The position numbers and the translations under genes were made by a program. A stretch of 64,000 nucleotides of DNA, taken from contig DDTN01000026.1 of the NCBI GenBank assembly GCA_002344355.1, forward strand, positions 48,614-112,613. The letters run 5' to 3'. Position 1 is the first letter of the stretch. The number at the start of each line of letters is the position of its first letter. Shown piece by piece: positions 26,168-33,163 of this stretch. The notes under the pieces were generated by a model. That model saw only the letters and a list, made by a program, of their open reading frames with translations, did no database searches and was not told where the DNA came from. Source of the stretch: Proteobacteria bacterium UBA2363. Its GTDB lineage: Bacteria; Pseudomonadota; Gammaproteobacteria; Xanthomonadales; UBA2363.

Positions 26168-26306
26168 ACCGTCCCGGTCGTTCTTCGGGTCGCCCGTCCA
26201 GCGCAGCGCCGGACGGGCGCCCGGCGAATCGACTGCGTACGCAGCGACTCCGACGAGTGCCCCTCCATGGCCGCAACCGGCAGCCTGTACTCCAACCGCC
26301 TGCTAG
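26168..26306. repeat. dispersed intergenic repeat, copy B
   Basis: Second copy of the element at 23196-23331, in the same orientation and likewise placed at the 3' end of a minus-strand gene, whose stop codon it contains. It includes a perfect 12-bp palindrome, CTGCGTACGCAG. The rest of the 26021-26302 gap shows no gene. Confidence 0.8.
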
Positions 26307-27643
26307 GAAGGACGGGCGACCGAGCGGCCGCGACCGATGCCGTAGTAGGCGAGGCCGGCGGCCTCCACCTCGGCGGGGTCGTAGATGTTGCGGCCGTCGA
26401 ACAGGACCGGCGTGGCCAGGGTGCGACGGATGCGCTCGAGGTCGGGGCTCCGGAAGCTCTTCCACTCGGTCACCACGACCAGGGCATCGGCGCCTTCCAG
26501 CGCCGTCCACGGATCGTCGCAGAGCACCAGGTCGGCACGCTCGCCGTACAGGCGGCGCGCCTGGGCCAGAGCCTCGGGATCGTGGGCGCGCACCCGTGCG
26601 CCATCGGCCCACAACCGCTCCAGCAGCACCCGGCTCGGCGCCTCGCGCAGGTCGTCGGTGTTGGGCTTGAAGGCCAGGCCCCAGACCGCCACCGTGCGCC
26701 CGGCCAGGCTGCCGAAGTGGCCGGCCAGCAACTGGTGCAGGCGCTGCTTCTGGGCCTGGTTGACGGCATCGACGGCGGCCAGCAGGCGCGGCGTGTAGCC
26801 ATGGACCCTGGCGGTGCGGTCGAGCGCGTTGACGTCCTTGGGGAAGCACGATCCGCCGTAGCCGGCGCCCGGGTAGATGAAGTGCCAGCCGATGCGCGGG
26901 TCCGATCCGATGCCGCGGCGCACCTGCTCGATGTCGGCGCCGACCCGCTCGGCGATGCCCGCGATCTCGTTCATGAAGCTGATCTTGGTCGCCAGCATGG
27001 CGTTCGCCGCGTACTTGGTCAGCTCCGCCGAGCGCACGTCCATGACCACGATGCGCTCGTGGTTGCGGTTGAACGGCGCGTACAGGCGCCGCAGCAGCTC
27101 GACCGCCTGCTCGCTGGCGGCGCCGATGACGATCCGGTCCGGACGCATGCAGTCGTTGACGGCATCGCCCTCCTTGAGGAACTCGGGATTGGAGGCGACC
27201 TCCACGGGCAGCGCCAGGCCGCGCGCCGCGAGCGCCGCCGCGATGGTTTCGCGTACCCGGTCGGCGGTCCCGACCGGCACCGTCGACTTGGTCACCACCA
27301 GCAGCGGGCGGTCCATGTGTTCGCCGATGCTGCGGGCGACCGCCAGCACGTGGCGCAGGTCGGCGCTGCCGTCCTCCTCGGGCGGGGTGCCGACCGCGAT
27401 GAAGGCGACCTGGGCGTGCGCCACGGCGGCACCGGCATCGGTCTCGAAGCGCAGCCGTCCGGCCGCCAGGTTGTCGCGCACCAGTGGCGCCAGGCCGGGC
27501 TCGAAGATCGGCACCTCGCCGCGGCGCAGGGCGGCGACCTTGCCGGCGTCGATGTCGACGCAGACCACCTCGTTGCCTACCTCGGCCAGGCAGGCGCCGG
27601 TGACCAGACCGACATAGCCGGTGCCGAAGATGCTGACGCGCAT
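26303..27643 (-). CDS. ugd: UDP-glucose 6-dehydrogenase
   Basis: A 446-aa NAD-dependent enzyme oxidising UDP-glucose to UDP-glucuronate, a precursor of exopolysaccharide and of lipid A sugars such as L-Ara4N or GalA. The N-terminal Rossmann motif is IFGTGYVGLVTGACLAEVG. The catalytic Cys lies in PGAGYGGSCFPKDVNALDR, the central helix in NEIAGIAERVGAD, and the C-terminal Rossmann domain in VWGLAFKPNTDDLREAPS. The start has GAGGA upstream. It stands alone between DUF2058 and an FKBP gene, about 5 kb from the ArnT-like cluster. Confidence 0.95.
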   Translation of the reverse strand: MRVSIFGTGYVGLVTGACLAEVGNEVVCVDIDAGKVAALRRGEVPIFEPGLAPLVRDNLAAGRLRFETDAGAAVAHAQVAFIAVGTPPEEDGSADLRHVLAVARSIGEHMDRPLLVVTKSTVPVGTADRVRETIAAALAARGLALPVEVASNPEFLKEGDAVNDCMRPDRIVIGAASEQAVELLRRLYAPFNRNHERIVVMDVRSAELTKYAANAMLATKISFMNEIAGIAERVGADIEQVRRGIGSDPRIGWHFIYPGAGYGGSCFPKDVNALDRTARVHGYTPRLLAAVDAVNQAQKQRLHQLLAGHFGSLAGRTVAVWGLAFKPNTDDLREAPSRVLLERLWADGARVRAHDPEALAQARRLYGERADLVLCDDPWTALEGADALVVVTEWKSFRSPDLERIRRTLATPVLFDGRNIYDPAEVEAAGLAYYGIGRGRSVARPS

Positions 27644-27804
27644 TGGGGGACGTCCTCTGGGCTCGCGCGGCCGGAGGATACATGGCGGTCGTTACGGGGC
27701 CGTTGCCCCGGACGCGCGCCCGGCCGGCGCCCCCATGCCGGCAGCCCGCCGGGCCCGGCAGCGCCGCGCAGGCCGGGGCGCCATGGCGGCCCCGCCGGAA
27801 AGGA

Positions 27805-27830
27805 CGAAGGCGCCCCGGGGGGCGCCTTCG
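27805..27830 (-). terminator. intrinsic terminator of the FKBP gene
   Basis: A perfect 10-bp stem (CGAAGGCGCC/GGCGCCTTCG) with a 6-nt loop, followed on the minus strand by TCCTTTCC. It lies about 43 nt after the FKBP stop. Confidence 0.75.
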
Positions 27831-27872
27831 TATCCGAAGCGCGTGCCGGCGACCGCCGGCCGGCAGGCCCCG

Positions 27873-28568
27873 TTACTCGAGGATCTCGAGCAGCTCGACC
27901 TCGAAGATCAGGGTCGCGTTCGGGCCGATCGGGCCCGGCGTGCCGTTCTCGCCGTAGGCCAGCTCGGACGGGATGAACAGCTTGTACTTGCTGCCCACCG
28001 ACATCAGCTGCAGGGCCTCGGTCCAGCCGGGGATCACGCCGTTCAGCGCGAACTCGGCCGGGGTGCCGCGGTCGACCGAACTGTCGAACTTGGTGCCGTC
28101 CAGCAGGGTGCCGGTGTAGTGCACGCGCACCCGGTCGGTGGCGGCCGGCTTGGCGCCGCGGCCCTCGGTGATGACCTGGTACTGCAGGCCGGAGTCGGTG
28201 CTGCGCACGCCCGGCTTGTTCTTGTTCTCGGCCAGGAAGGCCTCGCCCTCGCTGCGGTTCGCCGCGGCCTGGGCGGTGCGCTCCTCGACGGCGCGCGCCT
28301 GCAGCTTCTGCATGAAGCCCTGCTTGACCTCGTTGGCCTGCTCCTCGGTCAGCTTGGTCGGCCGGCCGGCCAGGGTGTCCTGCAGGCCCTGGACCAGGAT
28401 GGCGACATCCAGCTCGTCCTGGATCTGGGTGAGGTTGCGGCCCAGGTCCATGCCGACCATGTAGCTGACCTTCTGCTTGTCGGTGGTCAGGTCCTGGGCG
28501 TGCACGGAACCGATTGCCGCGGCGAGCACGGCGGACGTCGCGAGGACGCGCTTGAACGAAAGGGACAT
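27873..28568 (-). CDS. FKBP-type peptidyl-prolyl isomerase, exported (Mip/FkpA-like)
   Basis: A 231-aa periplasmic foldase. A signal peptide (SFKRVLATSAVLAAAIGSVHA, about 4-24) is followed by a helical dimerisation domain (about 28-120, with DLGRNLTQIQDELD and EEQANEVKQGFMQKLQ) and the FKBP domain (about 125-231). The FKBP core residues are VHYTGTLLDGTKFDSS, VIPGWTEALQLM and LAYGENGTPGPI. The start has AGGAGT at good spacing; longer frames upstream have no similarity. Confidence 0.93.
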   Translation of the reverse strand: MSLSFKRVLATSAVLAAAIGSVHAQDLTTDKQKVSYMVGMDLGRNLTQIQDELDVAILVQGLQDTLAGRPTKLTEEQANEVKQGFMQKLQARAVEERTAQAAANRSEGEAFLAENKNKPGVRSTDSGLQYQVITEGRGAKPAATDRVRVHYTGTLLDGTKFDSSVDRGTPAEFALNGVIPGWTEALQLMSVGSKYKLFIPSELAYGENGTPGPIGPNATLIFEVELLEILE

Positions 28569-28782
28569 CTGGTACTCCTGGAAAGGGGTGGGCTGCCGGC
28601 GTGCCCGCCTGGCGGGACATCGGGCTGCATGGCCCGGCGCGGGCGCCATTGTGACGGCGCCACCGGGAAACGGCAACGCGGCCTGCGACCGTCGTTCAGG
28701 CTGAAGGTTCCCGCGTCCCGGGGCCGCGGGTGTCGCGCGCCGCACCCGGACGGGCGCGGCGACGACGGCCCGGGCGGCCCCC

Positions 28783-29349
28783 TCAGGCGCCCGGCACCGG
28801 CTTGCCCAGCTCGGCCTCGATGGCGGCGCGCAGGCCCGGATCGTCCGGGCGCGTGCGGCTCCCGAACGAGGCCACCACCCGGCCGTCGCGCCCGACCAGG
28901 TACTTATGGAAGTTCCATGCCGGCCAGGTGCCCCCGGCCTGGCCGGCCAGGGCGTCGTAGAAGGCGTGGGCCTCGCCCTGCTTCACCGAGACCTTCTCGA
29001 ACATCGGGAACTGCACGCCGTAGGTGTTGGTGCAGAACTCGCGGATCTCCTCCTCGGTGCCCGGCTCCTGGCCCATGAAGTCGTTGGAGGGAAAGCCCAG
29101 CACGGCAAAGCCCCGGCCGGACAGGTCGGCATGCAGCGCCTCCAGGCCTTCGTACTGCGGCGTGAAGCCGCACTTGCTGGCGGTGTTGACGACCAGCAGC
29201 ACCTGGCCGGCGTAGCGCTCGCACAGGTTGACGGTGTCGCGACCGGCCAGCGGCCGGAAGTCGACGTCGAGCAGGGGGGCACGGCAGTCCCCGGCCTGCA
29301 GCGGGGCGGCCAGGGTGGCCAGGCCAAGGGCGAGGAAGGCCAGTTTCAT
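28783..29349 (-). CDS. exported glutathione peroxidase-family protein
   Basis: A 188-aa thiol peroxidase of the GPx family with a signal peptide (KLAFLALGLATLAAPLQAG, residues 2-20). The catalytic tetrad is recognisable: Cys in NTASKCGFTPQY (Cys instead of selenocysteine), Gln/Asn in GFPSNDFMGQEPG, and Trp-Asn in WNFHKYLVG. Most bacterial GPx (BtuE-type) are cytoplasmic, so secretion to the periplasm is a noteworthy variant. It would reduce peroxides using thioredoxin-like donors. Located upstream of the FKBP gene with 214 nt between. Confidence 0.88.
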   Translation of the reverse strand: MKLAFLALGLATLAAPLQAGDCRAPLLDVDFRPLAGRDTVNLCERYAGQVLLVVNTASKCGFTPQYEGLEALHADLSGRGFAVLGFPSNDFMGQEPGTEEEIREFCTNTYGVQFPMFEKVSVKQGEAHAFYDALAGQAGGTWPAWNFHKYLVGRDGRVVASFGSRTRPDDPGLRAAIEAELGKPVPGA

Positions 29350-29517
29350 GCGCGGGCTCCGGATCGGGTGCGGGGACGCCCACCTTAGTGGAGGCGGGCG
29401 TCTTTGGCGGGTGAGGAACGTGCCGGGACCCCCCGCCGCGGACGCCCCCTGGCCCGGCCGCAAGGGCTGGCCGGGGCGGCAGGGGATGCCTCGGGCCGGC
29501 GTGACTTCCGGCAGGGC

Positions 29518-29545
29518 TTGACGGGCCCGTAAACGGTGTTATAGT
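29518..29545 (+). promoter_or_regulatory. sigma-70 promoter of the ytrA-like operon
   Basis: TTGACG, a 16-nt spacer and TATAGT, the clearest housekeeping promoter in the window. The predicted leader is about 24 nt, with AAGGAG before the first gene. Confidence 0.8.
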
Positions 29546-29558
29546 CCACCACAACACC
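29535..29558. promoter_or_regulatory. inverted-repeat operator overlapping the -10 element
   Basis: GGTGTT and AACACC, separated by 12 nt, frame the -10 and the expected transcription start. Further inner positions are also symmetric. A GntR/YtrA-type regulator encoded by the operon's second gene is the obvious ligand; binding would block the promoter (autorepression). Confidence 0.6.
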
Positions 29559-29575
29559 AGTCAAGGAGCGCAGCA

Positions 29576-29845
29576 ATGTACGCCATCCTGCAACGTCGGC
29601 TCGCCGTGTCGGGCCTGCTGGCCGGCCTGGCCCTCGTGACCGGCCTGCTTCTGGGACAGCCGCTGGCCGGTGGCCTGCCGGCCGCGCTCGCCGCCGGGGA
29701 AAGCGGCAACGTCGATCGCCGGCTGCCCGCGCAGGTCCAGGAGGACACCGAGGCGGCAGCCCGGCGCACGGGCGGCAGCCGCGCCCGCGACCTGTCCTGG
29801 CCGTTCTTCTCGTTCGGCCGCAACGGGGGACGGCGGTCATGGTGA
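29576..29845 (+). CDS. small membrane-anchored or exported protein, first gene of the ytrA-like operon
   Basis: Not recognised. The 89-aa product has an N-terminal hydrophobic helix (about residues 9-40, LLAGLALVTGLLLGQPL onward) that could be an anchor or a signal peptide ending near AALAAG. A polar, Arg-rich tail ends in LSWPFFSFGRNGGRRSW. It has a strong ribosome site and overlaps the regulator start by 7 nt, so it is a real, translated member of the operon. It might be an accessory of the ABC exporter or a sensed envelope peptide; neither is shown. Confidence 0.65.
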   Translation: MYAILQRRLAVSGLLAGLALVTGLLLGQPLAGGLPAALAAGESGNVDRRLPAQVQEDTEAAARRTGGSRARDLSWPFFSFGRNGGRRSW

Positions 29846-30189
29846 GCGAGTGGAGCGATACCACCCCCATCTACGTGCAGCTGCGCGAGCGGGTGCTGGC
29901 GCAGATCCTGGAAGGCGCGATCCGCCCCGGCGAGCCGCTGCCCTCGGTGCGCCAGGTCGCCGGCGATCTGGCGATCAACCCGCTCACCGTCTCCAAGGCC
30001 TACCAGACCCTCGCCGACGAGGGCGTCGTCGAGAAGCGCCGTGGTCTGGGCCTGTACGTCACCGAGGGCGCCGACGTCCAGGTCCGCGAGCGCGAGCGCG
30101 AGCGTTTCCTGGGCGAGGAATGGCCGGCCATCGTGGCGCGCATCCGGCGCCTCGAGCTGACGCCGGAACGGCTGTTGCGCGACCTGTGA
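29839..30189 (+). CDS. GntR-family transcriptional regulator, YtrA subfamily
   Basis: A 116-aa repressor consisting of a winged-helix domain (about 10-80) and a short C-terminal dimerisation helix pair without the large effector domain, which defines the YtrA type. Landmarks are PIYVQLRERVLAQILEG, LPSVRQVAGDLAINPLTVSKAY and EGVVEKRRGLGLYV. YtrA-type regulators usually repress their own operon with an ABC transporter and respond to cell-envelope stress. The same arrangement is present here, with an operator-like repeat over the promoter. Confidence 0.93.
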   Translation: MVSEWSDTTPIYVQLRERVLAQILEGAIRPGEPLPSVRQVAGDLAINPLTVSKAYQTLADEGVVEKRRGLGLYVTEGADVQVRERERERFLGEEWPAIVARIRRLELTPERLLRDL

Positions 30190-30208
30190 TCCGAGAAGGG
30201 AGAAACGC

Positions 30209-31066
30209 ATGAACACCATCATCCAGGCCCGCGGCCTGAGCAAGTCGTTCGGCGCCACCCGCGCCCTCGACCAGGTCTCGTTCACCGTGCCGTCCGGCCG
30301 CATCGTCGGGCTGATCGGCCCGAACGGCGCCGGCAAGACCACCGCGCTCAAGGCCATCCTCGGCCTGACCCCCTACCAGGGCGAGCTCAAGGTCCTCGGC
30401 CTCGACCCGCACACGCAGCGCCAGCAGCTGATGCAGGACGTCTGCTTCATCGCCGACACCGCCATCCTGCCGCGCTGGATCCGGGTCCGCGAACTGATCG
30501 ACTTCGTCGAGCGCGTCCACCCCCGGTTTTCCAGGGCGCGCTGCGAGGCGCTGCTGGCGAAGACCAAGATCGCCCGCGACATGAAGGTCAAGGCGATGTC
30601 CAAGGGCATGGTCGTGCAGATGCACCTGGCCATCGTGATGGCCATCGACGCGCGCCTGCTGGTGCTCGACGAACCGACCCTGGGCCTGGACATCCTGCAC
30701 CGCAAGGCCTTCTACGAGGCCCTGCTGAACGACTACTTCGACCACGACAAGACCATCCTGGTCACCACCCACCAGGTCGAGGAGATCGAGCACATCCTCA
30801 GCGACGTGATGTTCATCCAGGACGGCCGGATCGTCCTCGACGCCGCCATGGACACCCTGCCGGAGCGCTTCGCCGAGGTCCTGGTCAACCCCGACCAGCG
30901 CGACCAGGCGCGCGCCCTGGGGCCGCTGCACGAGCGGAGCGTGTTCGGCAAGAGCGCCATGCTGTTCGACGGCGTCGGCCGCGACCGGCTGGCCGCCTTC
31001 GGCGAGGTCCGCAGCCCGGGCCTGGCCGACCTGTTCGTCGCGATCATGAAGGAGAAGCAGCAATGA
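30209..31066 (+). CDS. ABC transporter ATP-binding protein of the ytrA-like operon
   Basis: A 285-aa nucleotide-binding subunit. Walker A is GPNGAGKT (residues 38-45) and Walker B with the catalytic Glu is LLVLDEPTLGLD (150-161). The switch His is in TTHQVEEIE. The signature loop reads KAMSKGMVVQ instead of LSGGQ, as in other YtrB-like and ABC-2 exporters, and the Q-loop position has Asp83 (FIADTAI). The 120-residue C-terminal extension is typical of drug or lipid exporters. It overlaps the permease start by ATGA. Confidence 0.92.
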   Translation: MNTIIQARGLSKSFGATRALDQVSFTVPSGRIVGLIGPNGAGKTTALKAILGLTPYQGELKVLGLDPHTQRQQLMQDVCFIADTAILPRWIRVRELIDFVERVHPRFSRARCEALLAKTKIARDMKVKAMSKGMVVQMHLAIVMAIDARLLVLDEPTLGLDILHRKAFYEALLNDYFDHDKTILVTTHQVEEIEHILSDVMFIQDGRIVLDAAMDTLPERFAEVLVNPDQRDQARALGPLHERSVFGKSAMLFDGVGRDRLAAFGEVRSPGLADLFVAIMKEKQQ

Positions 31067-32061
31067 ACGCCGTCGCCACCGTGTCACCCGCCCGTTCCGG
31101 CGCCGGCAGCCCGGTCGCCACCTTCGGCGCCCTGCTCCGTCGCGAGTTCTGGGAGCACCGCGGCGGCCTGTGGTCGGCGCAGGTCTGGACCACCGGCATC
31201 CTGCTGGCGCTGATGGTGCTGTCGCTGCTGATCGGCGAGGCCTTCCGGCTGAAGTTCGTCGGCAACGTCGACATCTCGGGCGTGGCCGTGATCGGCCTCG
31301 AGCAGCTCGGCCCGGCCGAGATGGCCGAGTTCCGCAAGGGCCTGGAGATCGGCCTGTGGGGCCTGGGCATGATCAACCAGATCGTCCTGTACTTCGTGGT
31401 GCTGTTCTACTGCATCGGCACCCTGTACGACGAACGCAAGGACCGCAGCATCCTGTTCTGGAAGTCGCTGCCGGCCACCGATACCCAGACCGTGCTGGCC
31501 AAGCTGGTCACCGCGGCGCTGGTCGCACCGGTGCTGGCGCTGGTCGCGATCGCCGCCCTGCATGTCGGCTTCCTGCTGCTGGTCGGGCTGTACGCCGCCT
31601 TCCACGGCGTCAATCCCCTGCCCTTCCTGTGGCAGCCGGGCATCTTCACCCGGGTCTGGGGCCAGATGCTGGCCACCGTCCCCGTGCACGCGCTGTGGGC
31701 CCTGCCGGGCATCGCCTGGCTGCTGCTGGCCTCGAGCTGGGCGAAGCGGGCGCCTTTCGTCTGGGCGATCCTGCTGCCGGTGCTGGCCGGCGTCTTCTAC
31801 ACCATGATCGAGACGGCGCTGCGCCTGCGCCTGCCCGGCACCTGGTTCTGGGAGCACGTGGTGGCGCGCATCTTCAGCTCGCCCGGCAGCATGGTGCTGC
31901 GGCCCTGGCAGTGGCGCGGCGACAACCCGTTCGCCCATGCCGCCGGCCAGGAGCAGCTGATGACCACCCTGACCGCGACCTCGACCTGGGTCGGCGTCGG
32001 TGTCGGCGTGGTCCTGCTCGGCGCCGCGATCTGGCTGCGCCGCTACCGCGACGACAGCTGA
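31063..32061 (+). CDS. ABC transporter permease of the ytrA-like operon
   Basis: A 332-aa integral membrane protein with an N-terminal cytoplasmic segment containing LLRREFWEHRGGLW, typical of ABC-2 permeases, then about six helices. A large extracytoplasmic loop lies between helices 1 and 2 (about 55-105). The segment DERKDRSILFWKSLPATDTQTVLAK, split here only in description, is the coupling-helix region of this family. Probably exports a peptide or lipid, or protects against envelope-active compounds. A strong bidirectional terminator follows. Confidence 0.85.
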   Translation: MNAVATVSPARSGAGSPVATFGALLRREFWEHRGGLWSAQVWTTGILLALMVLSLLIGEAFRLKFVGNVDISGVAVIGLEQLGPAEMAEFRKGLEIGLWGLGMINQIVLYFVVLFYCIGTLYDERKDRSILFWKSLPATDTQTVLAKLVTAALVAPVLALVAIAALHVGFLLLVGLYAAFHGVNPLPFLWQPGIFTRVWGQMLATVPVHALWALPGIAWLLLASSWAKRAPFVWAILLPVLAGVFYTMIETALRLRLPGTWFWEHVVARIFSSPGSMVLRPWQWRGDNPFAHAAGQEQLMTTLTATSTWVGVGVGVVLLGAAIWLRRYRDDS

Positions 32062-32064
32062 ACC

Positions 32065-32102
32065 CCGGGGCCCGGCGGCGCACGGTCGCCGCCGGGCCCC
32101 GG
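32065..32102. terminator. bidirectional terminator between convergent genes
   Basis: A 16-bp inverted repeat (outer CCGGGGCCCGGCGGCG) with a 6-nt loop fills the gap between the permease and the convergent lipid cluster. It has no T-run on either side but very high stem stability. Confidence 0.65.
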
Positions 32103-32108
32103 CTCCGC

Positions 32109-32402
32109 TCATCCCCCGGTGTCGCCGGACAACGGCGACTGCCGGAATCCCGAGCGGATCAGGTGCAGGTTGCGCAGGTAGATGGCGAGGCCGGCGGCCT
32201 GGCCGGTGATGAACACCGGATCCTCGCGATGCACGGCGTAGGCGAGCAGCACCGCGCTGCCGGCCAGGCTGAACCACCAGAAGGCGGTCGGCACGATGCT
32301 GCGCCGGGCGCGCTCGCTGGCCAGCCACTGGATGATGAAGCGGGCCGAGAACAGCGCCTGGCCGACGAATCCGACGACGATCCATGCCAGCGTATCGTTC
32401 AT
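32109..32402 (-). CDS. LpxB N-terminal-domain-like (LABN) small membrane protein
   Basis: A 97-aa protein of the lipid-A-disaccharide-synthase N-terminal-like family. Three hydrophobic segments (about 8-25, 38-56 and 62-80) surround the family residues QALFSARFIIQWLASERARR, IVPTAFWWFSL and GQAAGLAIYLRNLHLI. Such proteins occur beside GT2 and ArnT-like genes and are thought to help move or anchor lipid-linked sugars. Translationally coupled to the GT2 gene by ATGA overlap. Confidence 0.85.
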   Translation of the reverse strand: MNDTLAWIVVGFVGQALFSARFIIQWLASERARRSIVPTAFWWFSLAGSAVLLAYAVHREDPVFITGQAAGLAIYLRNLHLIRSGFRQSPLSGDTGG

Positions 32403-33163
32403 GGTGCGGTCTCCCTGGCAGGCGTGCGCTCGGTGACGGTGGTGGCGCGATGGCGCCGCAGCAGCCAGGCGACGCCCGCCAGGTCGACCAGGCCGACCCA
32501 GAGCCGGTTCGCCACCCCGTACTTGGACCGCCCGCGCAGCCGCGGCCGGTGGTTGACCGGCACGTTGCGCACCTGCCAGCCCTCGCGCCGGAACAGCGCC
32601 GGCAGGAAGCGGTGCATGTGGTCGAAGGCGGGCAGCTCCAGGAACGCCTGGCGCGGGAACAGCTTGAGCGCGCACCCGGTATCGGGACAGTCGTCGCGCA
32701 GCAGCCGTCCGCGCACCGCGTTGGCGATCCGCGACGACCAGCGCCTGACCGGCGTGTCGCGACGCGTCGTCCGCCAGCCGGCCACCAGGCCCAGGCCCGG
32801 GCCGGCGCGCTCGCGCTCGGCCAGCAGCAGGGGGATGTCGGCCGGATCGTTCTGGCCGTCGCCATCCAGGGTCGCGATCCAGGCGCCGCGCGCGGCGCCT
32901 ATGCCGGTGCGCAGCGCGGTGCTCTGGCCGCACTGGCCGGCATGGGCCAGCACCCGCAGCTCGGGCACCTCGCCGGCGAGCGCGGCCAGGCGTTCGGCGG
33001 TGCCGTCCCGGCTGGCGTCGTCGACGCAGACGATCTCGAACGCCAGGCGACCGCGCAGCGCGGCCACGATCTCGGCGACCAGGGGCGAAGCATTGTCGGC
33101 CTCGTCGTGCATGGGCACGACGACGGACAGTGCCGGCGCAGGGTTTCCGGGGGGTCGGTTCAT
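32399..33163 (-). CDS. family 2 glycosyltransferase (polyprenyl-phosphate sugar transferase, DPM1/ArnC-like)
   Basis: A 254-aa GT-A enzyme. VVVPMHDEADN starts the nucleotide-sugar domain, and CVDDASRDGT and the metal-binding TLDGDGQNDP are typical. The segment RLRGRSKYGVANRL and a single amphipathic C-terminal stretch end the protein. It lacks the two C-terminal membrane helices of full ArnC, like soluble DPM1-type enzymes. It would charge undecaprenyl phosphate with a sugar that the next-door ArnT-like enzyme transfers. Start and stop overlap both neighbours by ATGA. Confidence 0.87.
   Translation of the reverse strand: MNRPPGNPAPALSVVVPMHDEADNASPLVAEIVAALRGRLAFEIVCVDDASRDGTAERLAALAGEVPELRVLAHAGQCGQSTALRTGIGAARGAWIATLDGDGQNDPADIPLLLAERERAGPGLGLVAGWRTTRRDTPVRRWSSRIANAVRGRLLRDDCPDTGCALKLFPRQAFLELPAFDHMHRFLPALFRREGWQVRNVPVNHRPRLRGRSKYGVANRLWVGLVDLAGVAWLLRRHRATTVTERTPARETAP

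Noticed and set aside
32065..32102. Possible attachment site or origin-like structure
   Set aside because: The long inverted repeat lies exactly between two convergent genes and is best read as a bidirectional terminator.
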